Assembly: GCF_003201955.1 (NCBI RefSeq)
Contig: NZ_QJJM01000006.1
Location: forward strand, 186,001 to 250,000
Reading direction: 5' to 3'
DNA length: 64,000 bases
Origin: Blastomonas natatoria
GTDB lineage: Bacteria > Pseudomonadota > Alphaproteobacteria > Sphingomonadales > Sphingomonadaceae
In this document: piece by piece, positions 27,483 through 36,601 of the stretch
How the letters are laid out: each line of letters starts with the position of its first letter
Numbering within the stretch: the stretch's first letter is position 1
Program-made: the position numbers and the translations under genes
The notes under the pieces: generated by a model
Told to the model about the DNA's origin: nothing
Databases searched by the model: none
What the model saw: only the letters and a program-made list of their open reading frames with translations

Positions 27483-28889
27483 ATGGCCACCGTGATTGCT
27501 CCCCCGCGCGAAATGTTTCCTGATCACACCATCCAGCGCGACAGCGGCAACCCTCACTGGACCAGGGTACCCGGCGGCGAAGCGCTGGACCATATCCCAG
27601 GTGAAGATGGCCTGCCCATTCTGGGGGTAACGCTGAAGATGCTGGCAGATCCGGAAAAGTTCGGCAGCGAGATGCGCGCCAAATACGGTCCGGTCTATCG
27701 CACCCATGCCTTTGGCCGGCGCCAGGTGGCGCTGTTCGGCGCAGAAGCGAATGAACTGGTGCTGTTCGACCGTGACAAGGTGTTCTCGTCCGAACAGGGA
27801 TGGGGCCCGGTTCTCAACCTTCTCTTCCCGCGCGGCCTGATGCTGATGGACTTCGACCATCATCGTGCGGATCGACGCGCGCTTTCGATCGCGTTCAAGC
27901 CCGGCCCGATGCGGCACTATGCCGAAAAGCTGAACGAAGGCATTGCCGAACGGGTCAACCAATGGTCCGATCGCGACATTCTTTTCTACACCGAAATCAA
28001 GAAGTTGACGCTCGATCTTGCTGCAACGTCTTTTCTGGGAATCCCGTGGGGCCCTGAAGCCGACAAGATCAACAAGGCCTTTGTCGACATGGTACAGGCC
28101 TCGATCGGCGTGGTCCGGCGGCCGCTGCCGTTCACCAAGATGGGCCGGGGCGTTGCCGGGCGCAAATATCTGGTCGATTACTTCACCCCAGAGGTCCAGA
28201 AGCGCCGGGAGCAGCAGGGGCCGGACATGTTCAGCCAGTTCTGCCGCGCGACGCGCGACGATGGCAGCCTGCTCACCACCGACGAGGTGGTCGATCACAT
28301 GAATTTCCTCATGATGGCGGCGCATGATACCATCACCTCGTCAGCCAGTTCGCTGATATGGCTGCTCGCGCGCCATCCGGAATGGCAGGACAGGATTCGC
28401 GCCGAACTGCTGGAGCAGGCCCCTGCCGGCTCACCGATGCCTTATGATTCGCTGGCCAACCTGGAACTCACCGAAATGGCGTTCAAGGAATCGCTGCGGC
28501 TTATCCCGCCCGTTCCCTCCACGCCGCGACGCGCGCTGAAGGATTTCGAATTCGGTGGATATCGCATTCCGGCTGGCACCCCGGTCAGCATCAGCGCGGC
28601 CTATACCCACAAGCAGGAAGAGCACTGGCCCGAGCCGCACCGGTTCGATCCGATGCGCTTCACGGCGGAAGCGACGCGCAACCGCCACAAATATGCCTGG
28701 GTACCGTTCGGCGGCGGCGCGCACATGTGCCTCGGCCTGCATTTTGCCTATATGCAGATCAAGGTTCTGTTGCACCATGTTCTCAGCCAGCATCGCATCG
28801 TTACCGAGCCCGGTTATGCCCCCGAATGGCAGGCCTGGCCGATCCCGCAACCCAAGGATGGCCTCAAGGTCCGGTTCGAAAGGATCTGA
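27483..28889 (+). CDS. cytochrome P450
   Basis: The 468-residue soluble P450 has the I-helix oxygen-activation motif AAHDTITSS, the K-helix ExxR in KESLR, and the heme-binding loop FGGGAHMCLG with axial Cys416. No N-terminal membrane anchor is visible. It needs an external ferredoxin system, none of which is nearby. The Gly of the usual AGxDT is replaced by His (AHDT), which occurs in some families. The first 40 residues and MCLG make it resemble sterol/fatty-acid type P450s, but the substrate is not predictable. Confidence 0.93.
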   Translation: MATVIAPPREMFPDHTIQRDSGNPHWTRVPGGEALDHIPGEDGLPILGVTLKMLADPEKFGSEMRAKYGPVYRTHAFGRRQVALFGAEANELVLFDRDKVFSSEQGWGPVLNLLFPRGLMLMDFDHHRADRRALSIAFKPGPMRHYAEKLNEGIAERVNQWSDRDILFYTEIKKLTLDLAATSFLGIPWGPEADKINKAFVDMVQASIGVVRRPLPFTKMGRGVAGRKYLVDYFTPEVQKRREQQGPDMFSQFCRATRDDGSLLTTDEVVDHMNFLMMAAHDTITSSASSLIWLLARHPEWQDRIRAELLEQAPAGSPMPYDSLANLELTEMAFKESLRLIPPVPSTPRRALKDFEFGGYRIPAGTPVSISAAYTHKQEEHWPEPHRFDPMRFTAEATRNRHKYAWVPFGGGAHMCLGLHFAYMQIKVLLHHVLSQHRIVTEPGYAPEWQAWPIPQPKDGLKVRFERI

Positions 28890-28981
28890 CGTCCGATCAA
28901 CTTTGCGTTCAACCGCATCCGGCGAGCGAATTCGGTAGCGAATGTTCCGTTAATGTTCTAGAAGGAGGCATGGCGTCATCC

Positions 28982-30058
28982 ATGCCTCCTCGTCCGGTCA
29001 AGGGCCGGGGCGCTCCGCTCAATCACGAGTCGGCGCGCTTCAACCTTCCCCTGCGCGAGGCCGATGGCGACTGGCTTGATCAGTTGGACGCGGTGGACGA
29101 TGGTGCCCCGCCATTGCGCACGACGGTAACGATCGAGCATCCGCGTTCGATCATCTCGCGAAACAGCTCGCCCGACCTGCCGTTCGACCAATCGATCAAC
29201 GCCTATCGCGGGTGCGAGCACGGCTGCATCTATTGTTACGCCAGGCCGACACATGCCTGGCTGGACCTTTCCCCAGGGCTCGATTTCGAAAGCCGACTGT
29301 TCGCCAAGCCCGATGCTGCGAAGCTGTTGCGAGCGACATTGCGCAAGCCCGGCTATATTCCGAAGGTCATTGCGCTGGGCACCAATACCGATCCCTATCA
29401 GCCAATCGAGGCCGAACATCGCATCACCCGCTCGATCCTGGAGGTGTGCCTGGAGGCCCGCAATCCGGTGGCGATCACGACCAAGTCGGACCGGGTGTTG
29501 CGCGATCTCGACCTTCTCGCAGACATGGCACGGCTCGACCTCGTCGCAGTTGCGCTGTCGATCACCACGCTGGACGCCAGGATGGCGCGCACACTCGAGC
29601 CACGCGCCGCGACCCCGCGCAAGCGTCTCGCGGCGCTGAGAGCACTTCATCAGGTCGGCGTGCCGGCGCATGTCAATGTGTCGCCGGTCATACCCGCGAT
29701 TACCGATCATGAGATCGAGGCTCTGGTGGCTGCAGGGTCCGAGGCCGGGGCGCGGTCGGCATCCTATATCCCGGTGCGCTTGCCGCACGAGGTCGCTCCG
29801 CTGTTCCGTGCATGGCTCGACACGCATTTCCCCGAGCGGGCAGCCAAGGTCATGGCGATCATCCAGCAGATGCGGGGCGGGCGCGACAACGATCCGGAGT
29901 TTGGCGCGCGCATGCGGGGCCAGGGTCCCTGGGCCGATCTGATCCGCACCCGCTTCCGCCTTGCCGTCAAACGCGCAGGGTTGAACCAGCACAAATGGCT
30001 GCTGGACACGACCAGCTTCCGCGCCCCTGCAGATGGGATGCAGGGCGAACTGTTCTAG
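28982..30058 (+). CDS. PA0069-family radical SAM protein
   Basis: About 358 residues, starting PPRPVKGRGAPLNHESARF. The [4Fe-4S] cluster motif is Cys78, Cys82, Cys85 (CEHGCIYC), followed by ALGTNTDPYQPIE and a C-terminal VKRAGLN region. This matches the PA0069/Rv2578c-type radical SAM family, related to spore photoproduct lyase and without a proven reaction. AAGGAGG at 28962-28968 is one base from ATG 28970 and 13 from ATG 28982; the second fits family starts better. It ends in a CTAG shared with the convergent ppk2 stop. Confidence 0.88.
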   Translation: MPPRPVKGRGAPLNHESARFNLPLREADGDWLDQLDAVDDGAPPLRTTVTIEHPRSIISRNSSPDLPFDQSINAYRGCEHGCIYCYARPTHAWLDLSPGLDFESRLFAKPDAAKLLRATLRKPGYIPKVIALGTNTDPYQPIEAEHRITRSILEVCLEARNPVAITTKSDRVLRDLDLLADMARLDLVAVALSITTLDARMARTLEPRAATPRKRLAALRALHQVGVPAHVNVSPVIPAITDHEIEALVAAGSEAGARSASYIPVRLPHEVAPLFRAWLDTHFPERAAKVMAIIQQMRGGRDNDPEFGARMRGQGPWADLIRTRFRLAVKRAGLNQHKWLLDTTSFRAPADGMQGELF

Positions 30059-30834
30059 CCCTTGTAGCCGAAGGCCTCTTTCGCCAGCGCCACGAGTTCG
30101 GGATCAGCCTCTGGCAGGTCCTTTGGCACGCTGGCTTCGAGCCGCTCGGCGATATGCGTCAGCACCGCGATGCGCGCAGCCTTCTTGCTGTTGCCGTCGA
30201 ACACGGCCCAGGGCGCCCAGCGCGTATCGGTCTGACGAAACATGTCGTGCATCGCTTCGAGATAGTCGGCGCGCTTCGCCCGATTGCGAAAATCGTCATG
30301 CGTTACCTTCCAGCGCTTCTCGGGAACCGAAAGCCGATCGGCGAGACGCTTGTCCTGCGTCGCCTGCGTCACATGCAGGAATATCTTGATGATCGCCGTA
30401 CCGCCATCGACCTGCTGCGCCTCGAACTCGTTGATTTCGTCATAGCCGCGCTTCCATTCGCGCTCGCTGATCAGGCTTTCGACGCGTTCGACCAGGACAC
30501 GGCCATACCAGGAGCGGTCGAACACCGCGATTTCACGGCTCCCGGGCAGCTTCTGCCAAAAGCGCCACAGGAAATGCCTGTCCCGTTCGTTCGGTGTCGG
30601 CGCGCCGATCGGCCAGACCTGAAAATAGCGCGGGTCCCATTCCGCCGTCATCCGCTTGATGACGCCGCCCTTGCCGGCGGCGTCCCAGCCTTCCATCACG
30701 ATGATCGCGCGGTGGCCGTGAACGATATGCCGGGCATGCGCGTGCGAGAGGCGTTCCTGCACCTGCTTGAGCGCGGCATCATAGTCGCCATCATAGCCGC
30801 TTCCCCGCTCGTAATCGGAAAGTTTGATGGTCAT
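30055..30834 (-). CDS. ppk2: polyphosphate kinase 2
   Basis: The 259-residue PPK2-family enzyme transfers phosphate between polyphosphate and nucleoside di- or monophosphates. Walker A GWDAAGKGG is at 49-57, with FDRSWYGRVLVERVE as the conserved Walker B-lid region. A single domain is present. Its ATG overlaps the TGA of the upstream exported protein gene (ATGA), so the two are translationally coupled. PPK1 and PPX are encoded at 43084-46749, so the cell has both kinase types. Confidence 0.92.
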   Translation of the reverse strand: MTIKLSDYERGSGYDGDYDAALKQVQERLSHAHARHIVHGHRAIIVMEGWDAAGKGGVIKRMTAEWDPRYFQVWPIGAPTPNERDRHFLWRFWQKLPGSREIAVFDRSWYGRVLVERVESLISEREWKRGYDEINEFEAQQVDGGTAIIKIFLHVTQATQDKRLADRLSVPEKRWKVTHDDFRNRAKRADYLEAMHDMFRQTDTRWAPWAVFDGNSKKAARIAVLTHIAERLEASVPKDLPEADPELVALAKEAFGYKG

Positions 30835-31796
30835 GATCCGGTCCCTCCCAGGCGCGCCTCGCGCGCGCCATAATCGGCCTCGGCGGCCTGGCGCGCTGCA
30901 ATCCGGTCAAACGCGGCGCGGATCGCTGGCTCGCGTGGCAGAAGAGCCTGTGCCTGGCTGTAGCGCGTCAGAGCCTCGTCGAGCTCGCCGCGCTGTTCGG
31001 CGCACAGCGCAAGGTTGAAGACCACCGAGCTCTGGCCCGGCGCCTCGGTATCCAGCGCCTGCCAGATCGAACAGGCCTGGCCGGGATCGCGAAACGTTGC
31101 TTTCAAGGCATCGCGAAAGCGGTTCGACTGATCCTTGTCCAGACCCTTGCGCCCTTCGAGCACGCGAATGGCATCGCTGCGGAAGACCGGGGCAATATCG
31201 CCGCGAACCTCATCGGCCACTTGTTCGACCAGCATGGAAACGGTGTCGGGCACGCTGCGGCTGGCCTCGCGATCAGGACAGACGACGATCTGGTCACTCT
31301 TCGTGATCTGGCGCTGATAGACGATCGCGCCATCGTCGATCCGCGCCATGCGAAGCGAAGGGTTCAGCGAGACGATACGCCGCTGACAGCGGATCTTGAC
31401 CTGCTCCTCGCGGATACACTTGTCATTTCCGTCGCGCTCGACGCATTGCTTGCGGCTTTCCTCGACCGGCTGGTTCTGCACCTGAGCATTGGCAATGCCC
31501 GACAGGATTGCATCGGCTGGGGCGGACGAACGCTCTGCAACGACCTTGAAATAGGACTGGCCATAGACACTGACCTGCGCCAGCGCCCCTTCCAGGGCGA
31601 ACGATAGCTCGCGCCCGTCGCGTCCGCCAAAGCGTTCGACAACCAGCGAACCGACCTGAGCAGCGTCACGATCGCGCGCCGGGTATAGCGCGTCGATCGT
31701 AAGCGTTTCGGCATGGGCGGACCCCGTGCATCCCAGACCTGCAATGATCATTGCCAGATGGCGCCAACGCGCCCGCGCCCCAAACACAATCCCCAT
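30831..31796 (-). CDS. exported TPR-containing protein of unknown function, coupled to ppk2
   Basis: About 321 residues with a signal peptide ending near GSAHAET; ATG 31826 would lengthen the N-region by ten residues. The mature part has a cysteine-rich stretch, KQCVERDGNDKCIREEQ followed by KIRCQRR, which may hold a disulfide. A C-terminal helical TPR-like region (SSVVFNLALCAEQRGELDEA) follows. I do not recognise a named family. It shares an ATGA overlap with ppk2, which suggests a functional or stoichiometric link. Confidence 0.7.
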   Translation of the reverse strand: MGIVFGARARWRHLAMIIAGLGCTGSAHAETLTIDALYPARDRDAAQVGSLVVERFGGRDGRELSFALEGALAQVSVYGQSYFKVVAERSSAPADAILSGIANAQVQNQPVEESRKQCVERDGNDKCIREEQVKIRCQRRIVSLNPSLRMARIDDGAIVYQRQITKSDQIVVCPDREASRSVPDTVSMLVEQVADEVRGDIAPVFRSDAIRVLEGRKGLDKDQSNRFRDALKATFRDPGQACSIWQALDTEAPGQSSVVFNLALCAEQRGELDEALTRYSQAQALLPREPAIRAAFDRIAARQAAEADYGAREARLGGTGS

Positions 31797-31911
31797 GCCA
31801 CTAGCCCCAGATTGATGCACCGTCATGATGATACGATTCCGTTGAAATGTAACACAATCCTTACCCAAGTCATGCGGCAAAGCTGTGCCAGAGGTCACTG
31901 CAAAGCCGGGA

Positions 31912-32292
31912 TCAGGCGGGCAGGCAAGACACGCCATAGCCAGAAAGTTGCGCATCGTCGGTGATGACAATGCAGCGCTCCGCCAGGGCCTGAGCAATGA
32001 TCAGGTGATCGAACGGGTCGCGATGGATCAGCGGCATGGCCTCCAGCACGCGGAGATGCTCAGGTTTGAGATCAAGCACGACGAAACCCTGGCCATCCAG
32101 TGCGGCCATGACGTCCGCTCCGCTCTCCTGCAGCTTGCCGATGCGGTGCTTGACCGAAATCTCCCAGGGAGAGGCAAGGCTTACCATCAACTCGTGATCG
32201 GGGTCGGCGATCAGCGCGCGCGCCTTCTGGCCCAACCGAGGGCTGTCCTGAAGCCACCATAGCAGCACATGGGTATCGAGCATCAGCCGCAT
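31912..32292 (-). CDS. PIN-domain toxin, VapC family
   Basis: The 126-residue PIN ribonuclease has the acidic site Asp6 (LMLDTHVLLWW), Glu44 (SPWEISVKHRIGKL), Asp92/Asp95 (HRDPFDHLIIAQA) and Asp112/113 (TDDAQL). This is the subfamily with DTHVLLWWL and WEI motifs. It cleaves RNA unless held by its antitoxin, which is encoded 17 bases upstream. Confidence 0.92.
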   Translation of the reverse strand: MRLMLDTHVLLWWLQDSPRLGQKARALIADPDHELMVSLASPWEISVKHRIGKLQESGADVMAALDGQGFVVLDLKPEHLRVLEAMPLIHRDPFDHLIIAQALAERCIVITDDAQLSGYGVSCLPA

Positions 32293-32309
32293 CGCTCAGT
32301 CCAGAACGA

Positions 32310-32654
32310 TTAGCCCATGGGCCATGGCTTGCCGCTGTCCTTGCCCTCCATGGCGTCGATCAGCCATTGCGGAGTCTCGTTGAAATCTTCCGCCATATGG
32401 ACCTTTCCCCGCAGCGCGCCGGGCTGCCGCGGCTTTTTCAGTGGAGTGAATTCGCTGGCGGGTTGGCTGGCGAAAGCCATGGGTATTTCGCGCGCTCCGG
32501 CTTGCGGCGCAGGCGCAGGGATATCGCCTGCTGCGACACCCTGCAGATACGCCTTGACCATGGCCGAAAGCGACGTGCCCAGTTCTGCCGCGCGGATGCG
32601 GGCGAGCCGGTGCGTTTCGTCGTCCAGCGCGATGGTCACGTTCTTCATGACCAT
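32310..32654 (-). CDS. ribbon-helix-helix antitoxin of the VapBC pair
   Basis: A 114-residue protein. The N-terminus (VTIALDDETHRLARIRAAEL) is a ribbon-helix-helix DNA-binding segment. The C-terminus (LRGKVHMAEDFNETPQWLID) looks like the toxin-neutralising tail common to VapB-type partners. An Ala/Pro linker joins them. The start is ATG 32654 or 32648 with no ribosome-binding site; promoter-like elements lie directly before it, so the message may be leaderless. Confidence 0.85.
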   Translation of the reverse strand: MVMKNVTIALDDETHRLARIRAAELGTSLSAMVKAYLQGVAAGDIPAPAPQAGAREIPMAFASQPASEFTPLKKPRQPGALRGKVHMAEDFNETPQWLIDAMEGKDSGKPWPMG

Positions 32655-32662
32655 CGCATTAT

Positions 32663-32686
32663 CACAGTTTCACAGTTTTCGCAATC
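32663..32686 (-). promoter_or_regulatory. promoter and direct repeats of the toxin-antitoxin pair
   Basis: Two tandem CACAGTTT units lie at 32663-32670 and 32671-32678. On the minus strand TTGCGA and ATAATG-like elements are about 16 bases apart, just before the antitoxin ATG. The repeats would place an autorepressor over the promoter. Inferred from sequence only. Confidence 0.4.
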
Positions 32687-32695
32687 AGCCCTGCG

Positions 32696-34477
32696 TCAGC
32701 CCTTCTGGGGCTCGACCACGCGGATGTTGAGCTCGCGCAGCTGCTTCAGGTTCACCGGCGAAGGCGCCCCCATCATCAGGTCTTCGGCCTTCTGGTTCAT
32801 CGGGAACAGCACGACCTCACGGATGTTCGGTTCGTCGGCCAGCAGCATCACCATGCGATCGACGCCAGGGGCCGAACCACCGTGCGGCGGCGCGCCGTAC
32901 TTGAACGCGTTGAGCATGCCCGAGAAGTTCTTCTCGACATCCTCCTTGCTGTATCCGGCAATCTCGAAAGCCTTGTACATGATGTCCGGACGATGGTTCC
33001 GGATCGCGCCCGAAGACAGTTCGACGCCGTTGCAGACGATATCATACTGCCAGGCGAGAATGTCGAGCGGGTCCATCGTCTCCAGCGCTTCCATCTCGCC
33101 CTGCGGCATCGAGAAGGGGTTGTGGCTGAAGTCGATCTTCTTGGCGTCCTCGTCATATTCGAACATCGGGAAATCGACGATCCAGCAGAACTTGTAGACG
33201 CCCTGCTCGATCAGGCCGAGCTGCTCACCGACGCGGGTGCGCGCCGCGCCTGCGAGCTTGGCGGCCTGAAGCTCCTTGCCCGCTGCGAAGAACACGCCGT
33301 CGTTCGGGCCAAGGCCGAGCTCGGCGATCAGCTTTGCCGTGCCTTCCTCACCATGGTTCTTGGCGATCGGACCACCGGGCACACCATCCTTGATGTTGAT
33401 ATAGCCGAGGCCCGCATGGCCTTCGCCGCGCGCCCAATCGTTCATGTCGTCGAAGAACTTGCGGCTCATCGCACCTGCGCCGGGGGCCGGGATCGCGCGG
33501 ACCTTGCCGCCGCTGCCGACGATCTTGTCGAACAGTCCGAAACCCGATCCGACGAAATGCTCGGTCACGTCGCTGATCACCAGCGGGTTGCGCAGGTCGG
33601 GCTTGTCCGAGCCGTATTTCAGCATGGATTCGCGATAGGGAATGCGCGGGAACGTGCCGGCAGGCGTGACGTGCTTGCCGCCCGAGAATTCCTCGAACAC
33701 GCCCGCGAGCACCGGCTCGAGCGCCGCGAACACATCGTCCTGCGTGACGAAGCTCATTTCCAGGTCGAGCTGGTAGAATTCGCCCGGACTACGGTCGGCA
33801 CGCGCGTCCTCGTCTCGGAAGCAGGGCGCGATCTGGAAATAGCGGTCGAAGCCTGCCACCATCAGCAGCTGCTTGAACATCTGCGGAGCCTGGGGCAGCG
33901 CGTAGAACTTGCCAGGATGCACGCGGCTGGGCACCAGATAGTCGCGCGCGCCTTCCGGCGACGAGGCGGTCAGGATCGGGGTCTGGAACTCGGTAAAGCC
34001 CTGCTCGACCATGCGGCGGCGCAAGGACGCGATCACCTGCGAGCGCAGCATGATGTTGCGGTGCAGACGCTCGCGGCGCAAATCGAGGAAGCGATAGCGC
34101 AGGCGGATGTCTTCGGGATATTCCTGCTCGCCTGCGACCGGCATCGGCAGCTCTTCGGCAGCCGACTGGATAACGACCTCGGCCGCGCGCACTTCGATCT
34201 CGCCGGTCGGCAGATTGGCGTTCACTGTCTCTGCCGAGCGCGCCACCACGGTGCCGGTCACGGTGATAACGCTCTCAACGCGCAGCCGCTCGAGCGCGGC
34301 AAAGGCGGGGCTGTCGCTGTCGGTGACGATCTGGGTCAGCCCGTAATGGTCGCGCAGGTCGATGAACAGCAGGTTGCCATGGTCGCGCTTGCGATGGATC
34401 CAGCCCGACAGGCGAACCTGCTGGCCAACATCGGAGGCGCGAAGCGCGGTGCAGCTATGGGTGCGATATGCGTGCAT
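32696..34477 (-). CDS. aspS: aspartyl-tRNA synthetase
   Basis: The 593-residue class II synthetase is of the bacterial type. It begins with an OB-fold anticodon domain ([20 protein letters not shown]), then motif 2 ([10 protein letters not shown] preceded by [15 protein letters not shown]), a GAD insertion and motif 3 ([17 protein letters not shown]). ATG 34477 gives the usual MHAYRTH start. In alphaproteobacteria lacking AsnRS the enzyme is often non-discriminating; this cannot be judged here. Confidence 0.96.
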   Translation of the reverse strand: MHAYRTHSCTALRASDVGQQVRLSGWIHRKRDHGNLLFIDLRDHYGLTQIVTDSDSPAFAALERLRVESVITVTGTVVARSAETVNANLPTGEIEVRAAEVVIQSAAEELPMPVAGEQEYPEDIRLRYRFLDLRRERLHRNIMLRSQVIASLRRRMVEQGFTEFQTPILTASSPEGARDYLVPSRVHPGKFYALPQAPQMFKQLLMVAGFDRYFQIAPCFRDEDARADRSPGEFYQLDLEMSFVTQDDVFAALEPVLAGVFEEFSGGKHVTPAGTFPRIPYRESMLKYGSDKPDLRNPLVISDVTEHFVGSGFGLFDKIVGSGGKVRAIPAPGAGAMSRKFFDDMNDWARGEGHAGLGYINIKDGVPGGPIAKNHGEEGTAKLIAELGLGPNDGVFFAAGKELQAAKLAGAARTRVGEQLGLIEQGVYKFCWIVDFPMFEYDEDAKKIDFSHNPFSMPQGEMEALETMDPLDILAWQYDIVCNGVELSSGAIRNHRPDIMYKAFEIAGYSKEDVEKNFSGMLNAFKYGAPPHGGSAPGVDRMVMLLADEPNIREVVLFPMNQKAEDLMMGAPSPVNLKQLRELNIRVVEPQKG

Positions 34478-34608
34478 GAGAACCATGAATCCTGATCGAG
34501 AATTGGAGCCTGGAGCCTTTTCAGAGACAAGGCTTGCCGATAGCGCGGCTAACACCGTGCCGGTGCGCTTTTGTCAAGCTTTGAGCGCGTTTGCTCCGCC
34601 CATCGCCG

Positions 34609-36120
34609 TCATTCGATCAGGCCAAGATGGATGAGGGGATCGGAGCGAAACACGGCAATGTCCGCCAGGTCTGGCATCAACCGGCGCTGCGCGACCCGAA
34701 AACGACGGTAATCATCGCCATAATCGCAGGCGACCCGTGCGGCATCCAGATCGTTGGTCTTGCCCCAATGTCGGGTAAAGCGAATGCCCATGGCATCGAG
34801 CCGCGCCACCACCGCACGATAGCTGCGATGGCTGACATCGCTGCGCGGTCCGTCGAAATCGATCACGACATTGTCCGGGAAGCGCGCCGGGGCCAGCAAT
34901 CCGGCAGCCCGTTTCATGAAGCGCAGCGTCACCACCGTTCCGCCCCCGCCGCTCAGAAACGCCTCGATCAGCGGGTCGAAGGCGCGGTCCAGATCCGATC
35001 GGGTCAATGTGACCGAACCGTTGAACAGATTGGCAATGGGATTGTGCGGCTCGGTCGTATTGCCCCATGTCGCGATGGCCTCGGGATCGTCGACATCCCG
35101 CCGCACCGCATAGCCGGCGCGCATGGCAAGCTGCAGGATATCGGCACGAAACAGGTCGATGCCCGCCATCGCCTTGCCGATCAGGGTCAGCGCGTCGAAC
35201 CCTGCCCCCGTCAAGGGGCGCGGAGGTGGCGGAATGCTGGGGTCATGATCGCGCAGATAGAGCAGCCTAAGCAGCGCATCCTTTTCGAACGGGGCGAAGG
35301 GATTGAGGATGACCTGCAGGAAATGCGGGTCTTCATCCAGGCCATAGAGCCTCGAGAAGCCGCGAAAATCTCCCTCGGCCAACCTGGTCACATCGTCACG
35401 ACCGATCCGCGCCCGCTTCTGGATGTTGCGGACCATGAAGATCGGCACGCATTCGATGACCATTGCCGTGATGAACCCCATGGCCCCCACGGCAACGAGG
35501 CAGGCGGCGAACACATCGTCATCGCGAAAGATGGTGCTGCCCGTCGCCGCGACAAAGGCCGGCGACATGACCGGCCGGGCGGGTTCAACCCAGAAGATGC
35601 CCGAAGGCGTGACCACTTGCAGCGCCCGGATATGGTCCTGAATGCCTCCTGCCGTCAGGACGCTGCCATGCGTTCCGGTTGCGCAGGCCCCTGCCCAGGT
35701 CTGGCCGTTGCTGGCGCCGCCAGTCCGCAGGCTCAGGCCCAGTTCTTCCGCACTGTCATTGACCTCGTCTACCGTGGCCCCGGCCTGCACCAGCAGCAAC
35801 CGCGACGCATCGACACCGGACGCGACATCATCGTTGCCGAGGGCGAAGCAGCGATTGATCCGGCGCGTTTCGACCAGCCAGCCATGCTGGACGATCGTGA
35901 TCGGCGATGGCGACCATCCAGCTCCCAGCGGGCGCAGCTGTGCGCCCATGCGGCTCGCATCGCCGAGAAGCGCCTGCACATCGGTCGCCACTTCGCGCAG
36001 TGCGTCACGCCCGCTCTCTCGCGAACTGTTCAGAAGTTCGATCAGGTCTGCAAGCTGTGCGGTTTCGGTACCGTGATAGTTGGTCCACTCCCGGGGACCA
36101 TGGCGTAGCGGTGCAGGCAT
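34609..36120 (-). CDS. FAD-linked oxidase of the VAO/ALO type
   Basis: A 503-residue flavoprotein with an N-terminal PCMH FAD-binding domain. It shows LRPLGAGWSPSPI, VQAGATVDEVNDSAEELGLSL, GASNGQTWAGACATGTHGS and GFITAMVIECVP. A long C-terminal cap of the D-arabinono-lactone oxidase or BBE-like type follows. It oxidises an alcohol or lactone using oxygen or a dehydrogenase acceptor; the substrate is unknown. Its ATG overlaps the TGA of a small membrane protein gene by one base (TGATG), indicating coupling. Confidence 0.85.
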   Translation of the reverse strand: MPAPLRHGPREWTNYHGTETAQLADLIELLNSSRESGRDALREVATDVQALLGDASRMGAQLRPLGAGWSPSPITIVQHGWLVETRRINRCFALGNDDVASGVDASRLLLVQAGATVDEVNDSAEELGLSLRTGGASNGQTWAGACATGTHGSVLTAGGIQDHIRALQVVTPSGIFWVEPARPVMSPAFVAATGSTIFRDDDVFAACLVAVGAMGFITAMVIECVPIFMVRNIQKRARIGRDDVTRLAEGDFRGFSRLYGLDEDPHFLQVILNPFAPFEKDALLRLLYLRDHDPSIPPPPRPLTGAGFDALTLIGKAMAGIDLFRADILQLAMRAGYAVRRDVDDPEAIATWGNTTEPHNPIANLFNGSVTLTRSDLDRAFDPLIEAFLSGGGGTVVTLRFMKRAAGLLAPARFPDNVVIDFDGPRSDVSHRSYRAVVARLDAMGIRFTRHWGKTNDLDAARVACDYGDDYRRFRVAQRRLMPDLADIAVFRSDPLIHLGLIE

Positions 36121-36449
36121 CAGGCGGCACCAACCACATGGTTCCCCGCAAACAGCCGGTAGTCGATCGTCACCCGGCGAACAAAGCCCAGCGTCACCAG
36201 TGACAGCATGATCTGGCCGAAGCTCATCGAAAAGCGCATGTCATTGATGCCATGGCCTACCGGATCGGCAATGCACGCACTGCGGCCTGCACGGGTGGCA
36301 AAGCCCCAGCCGAGTATCGTCACGACCTCGCGGTCACCGCCAACCGGTCTTGAATTCTCGAGAACCAGAAAGGCATCCCCGCCCTGCGCAAGCAGTTGCC
36401 CTATCAGGGCAATGGCAAGGACAACGACGATCACCTGATACACCAACAT
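36120..36449 (-). CDS. small membrane-anchored protein coupled to the FAD oxidase
   Basis: A 109-residue protein with an N-terminal hydrophobic helix (MLVYQVIVVVLAIALIGQLL), then a polar domain with one cysteine (GRSACIADPVGHGIND), and a second hydrophobic stretch (FGQIMLSLVTLGFVRRV). I do not recognise a family. The TGATG junction with the oxidase gene suggests it anchors or assists that enzyme. A start at 36461 is also possible. Confidence 0.65.
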   Translation of the reverse strand: MLVYQVIVVVLAIALIGQLLAQGGDAFLVLENSRPVGGDREVVTILGWGFATRAGRSACIADPVGHGINDMRFSMSFGQIMLSLVTLGFVRRVTIDYRLFAGNHVVGAA

Positions 36450-36601
36450 GCGCGCCCCCAACCGATGGTCATTGCGCGCGTTACATAGCGGCGGAGATAT
36501 TGATTCTCAAAGATGCCAAAATGTTATTTTGATCCGTTCCGGATTGATTGTTACGGCGCGCGAAAGTTTGCGGCCTTCGGCCGAGGCTGTATAGGTTGGC
36601 C

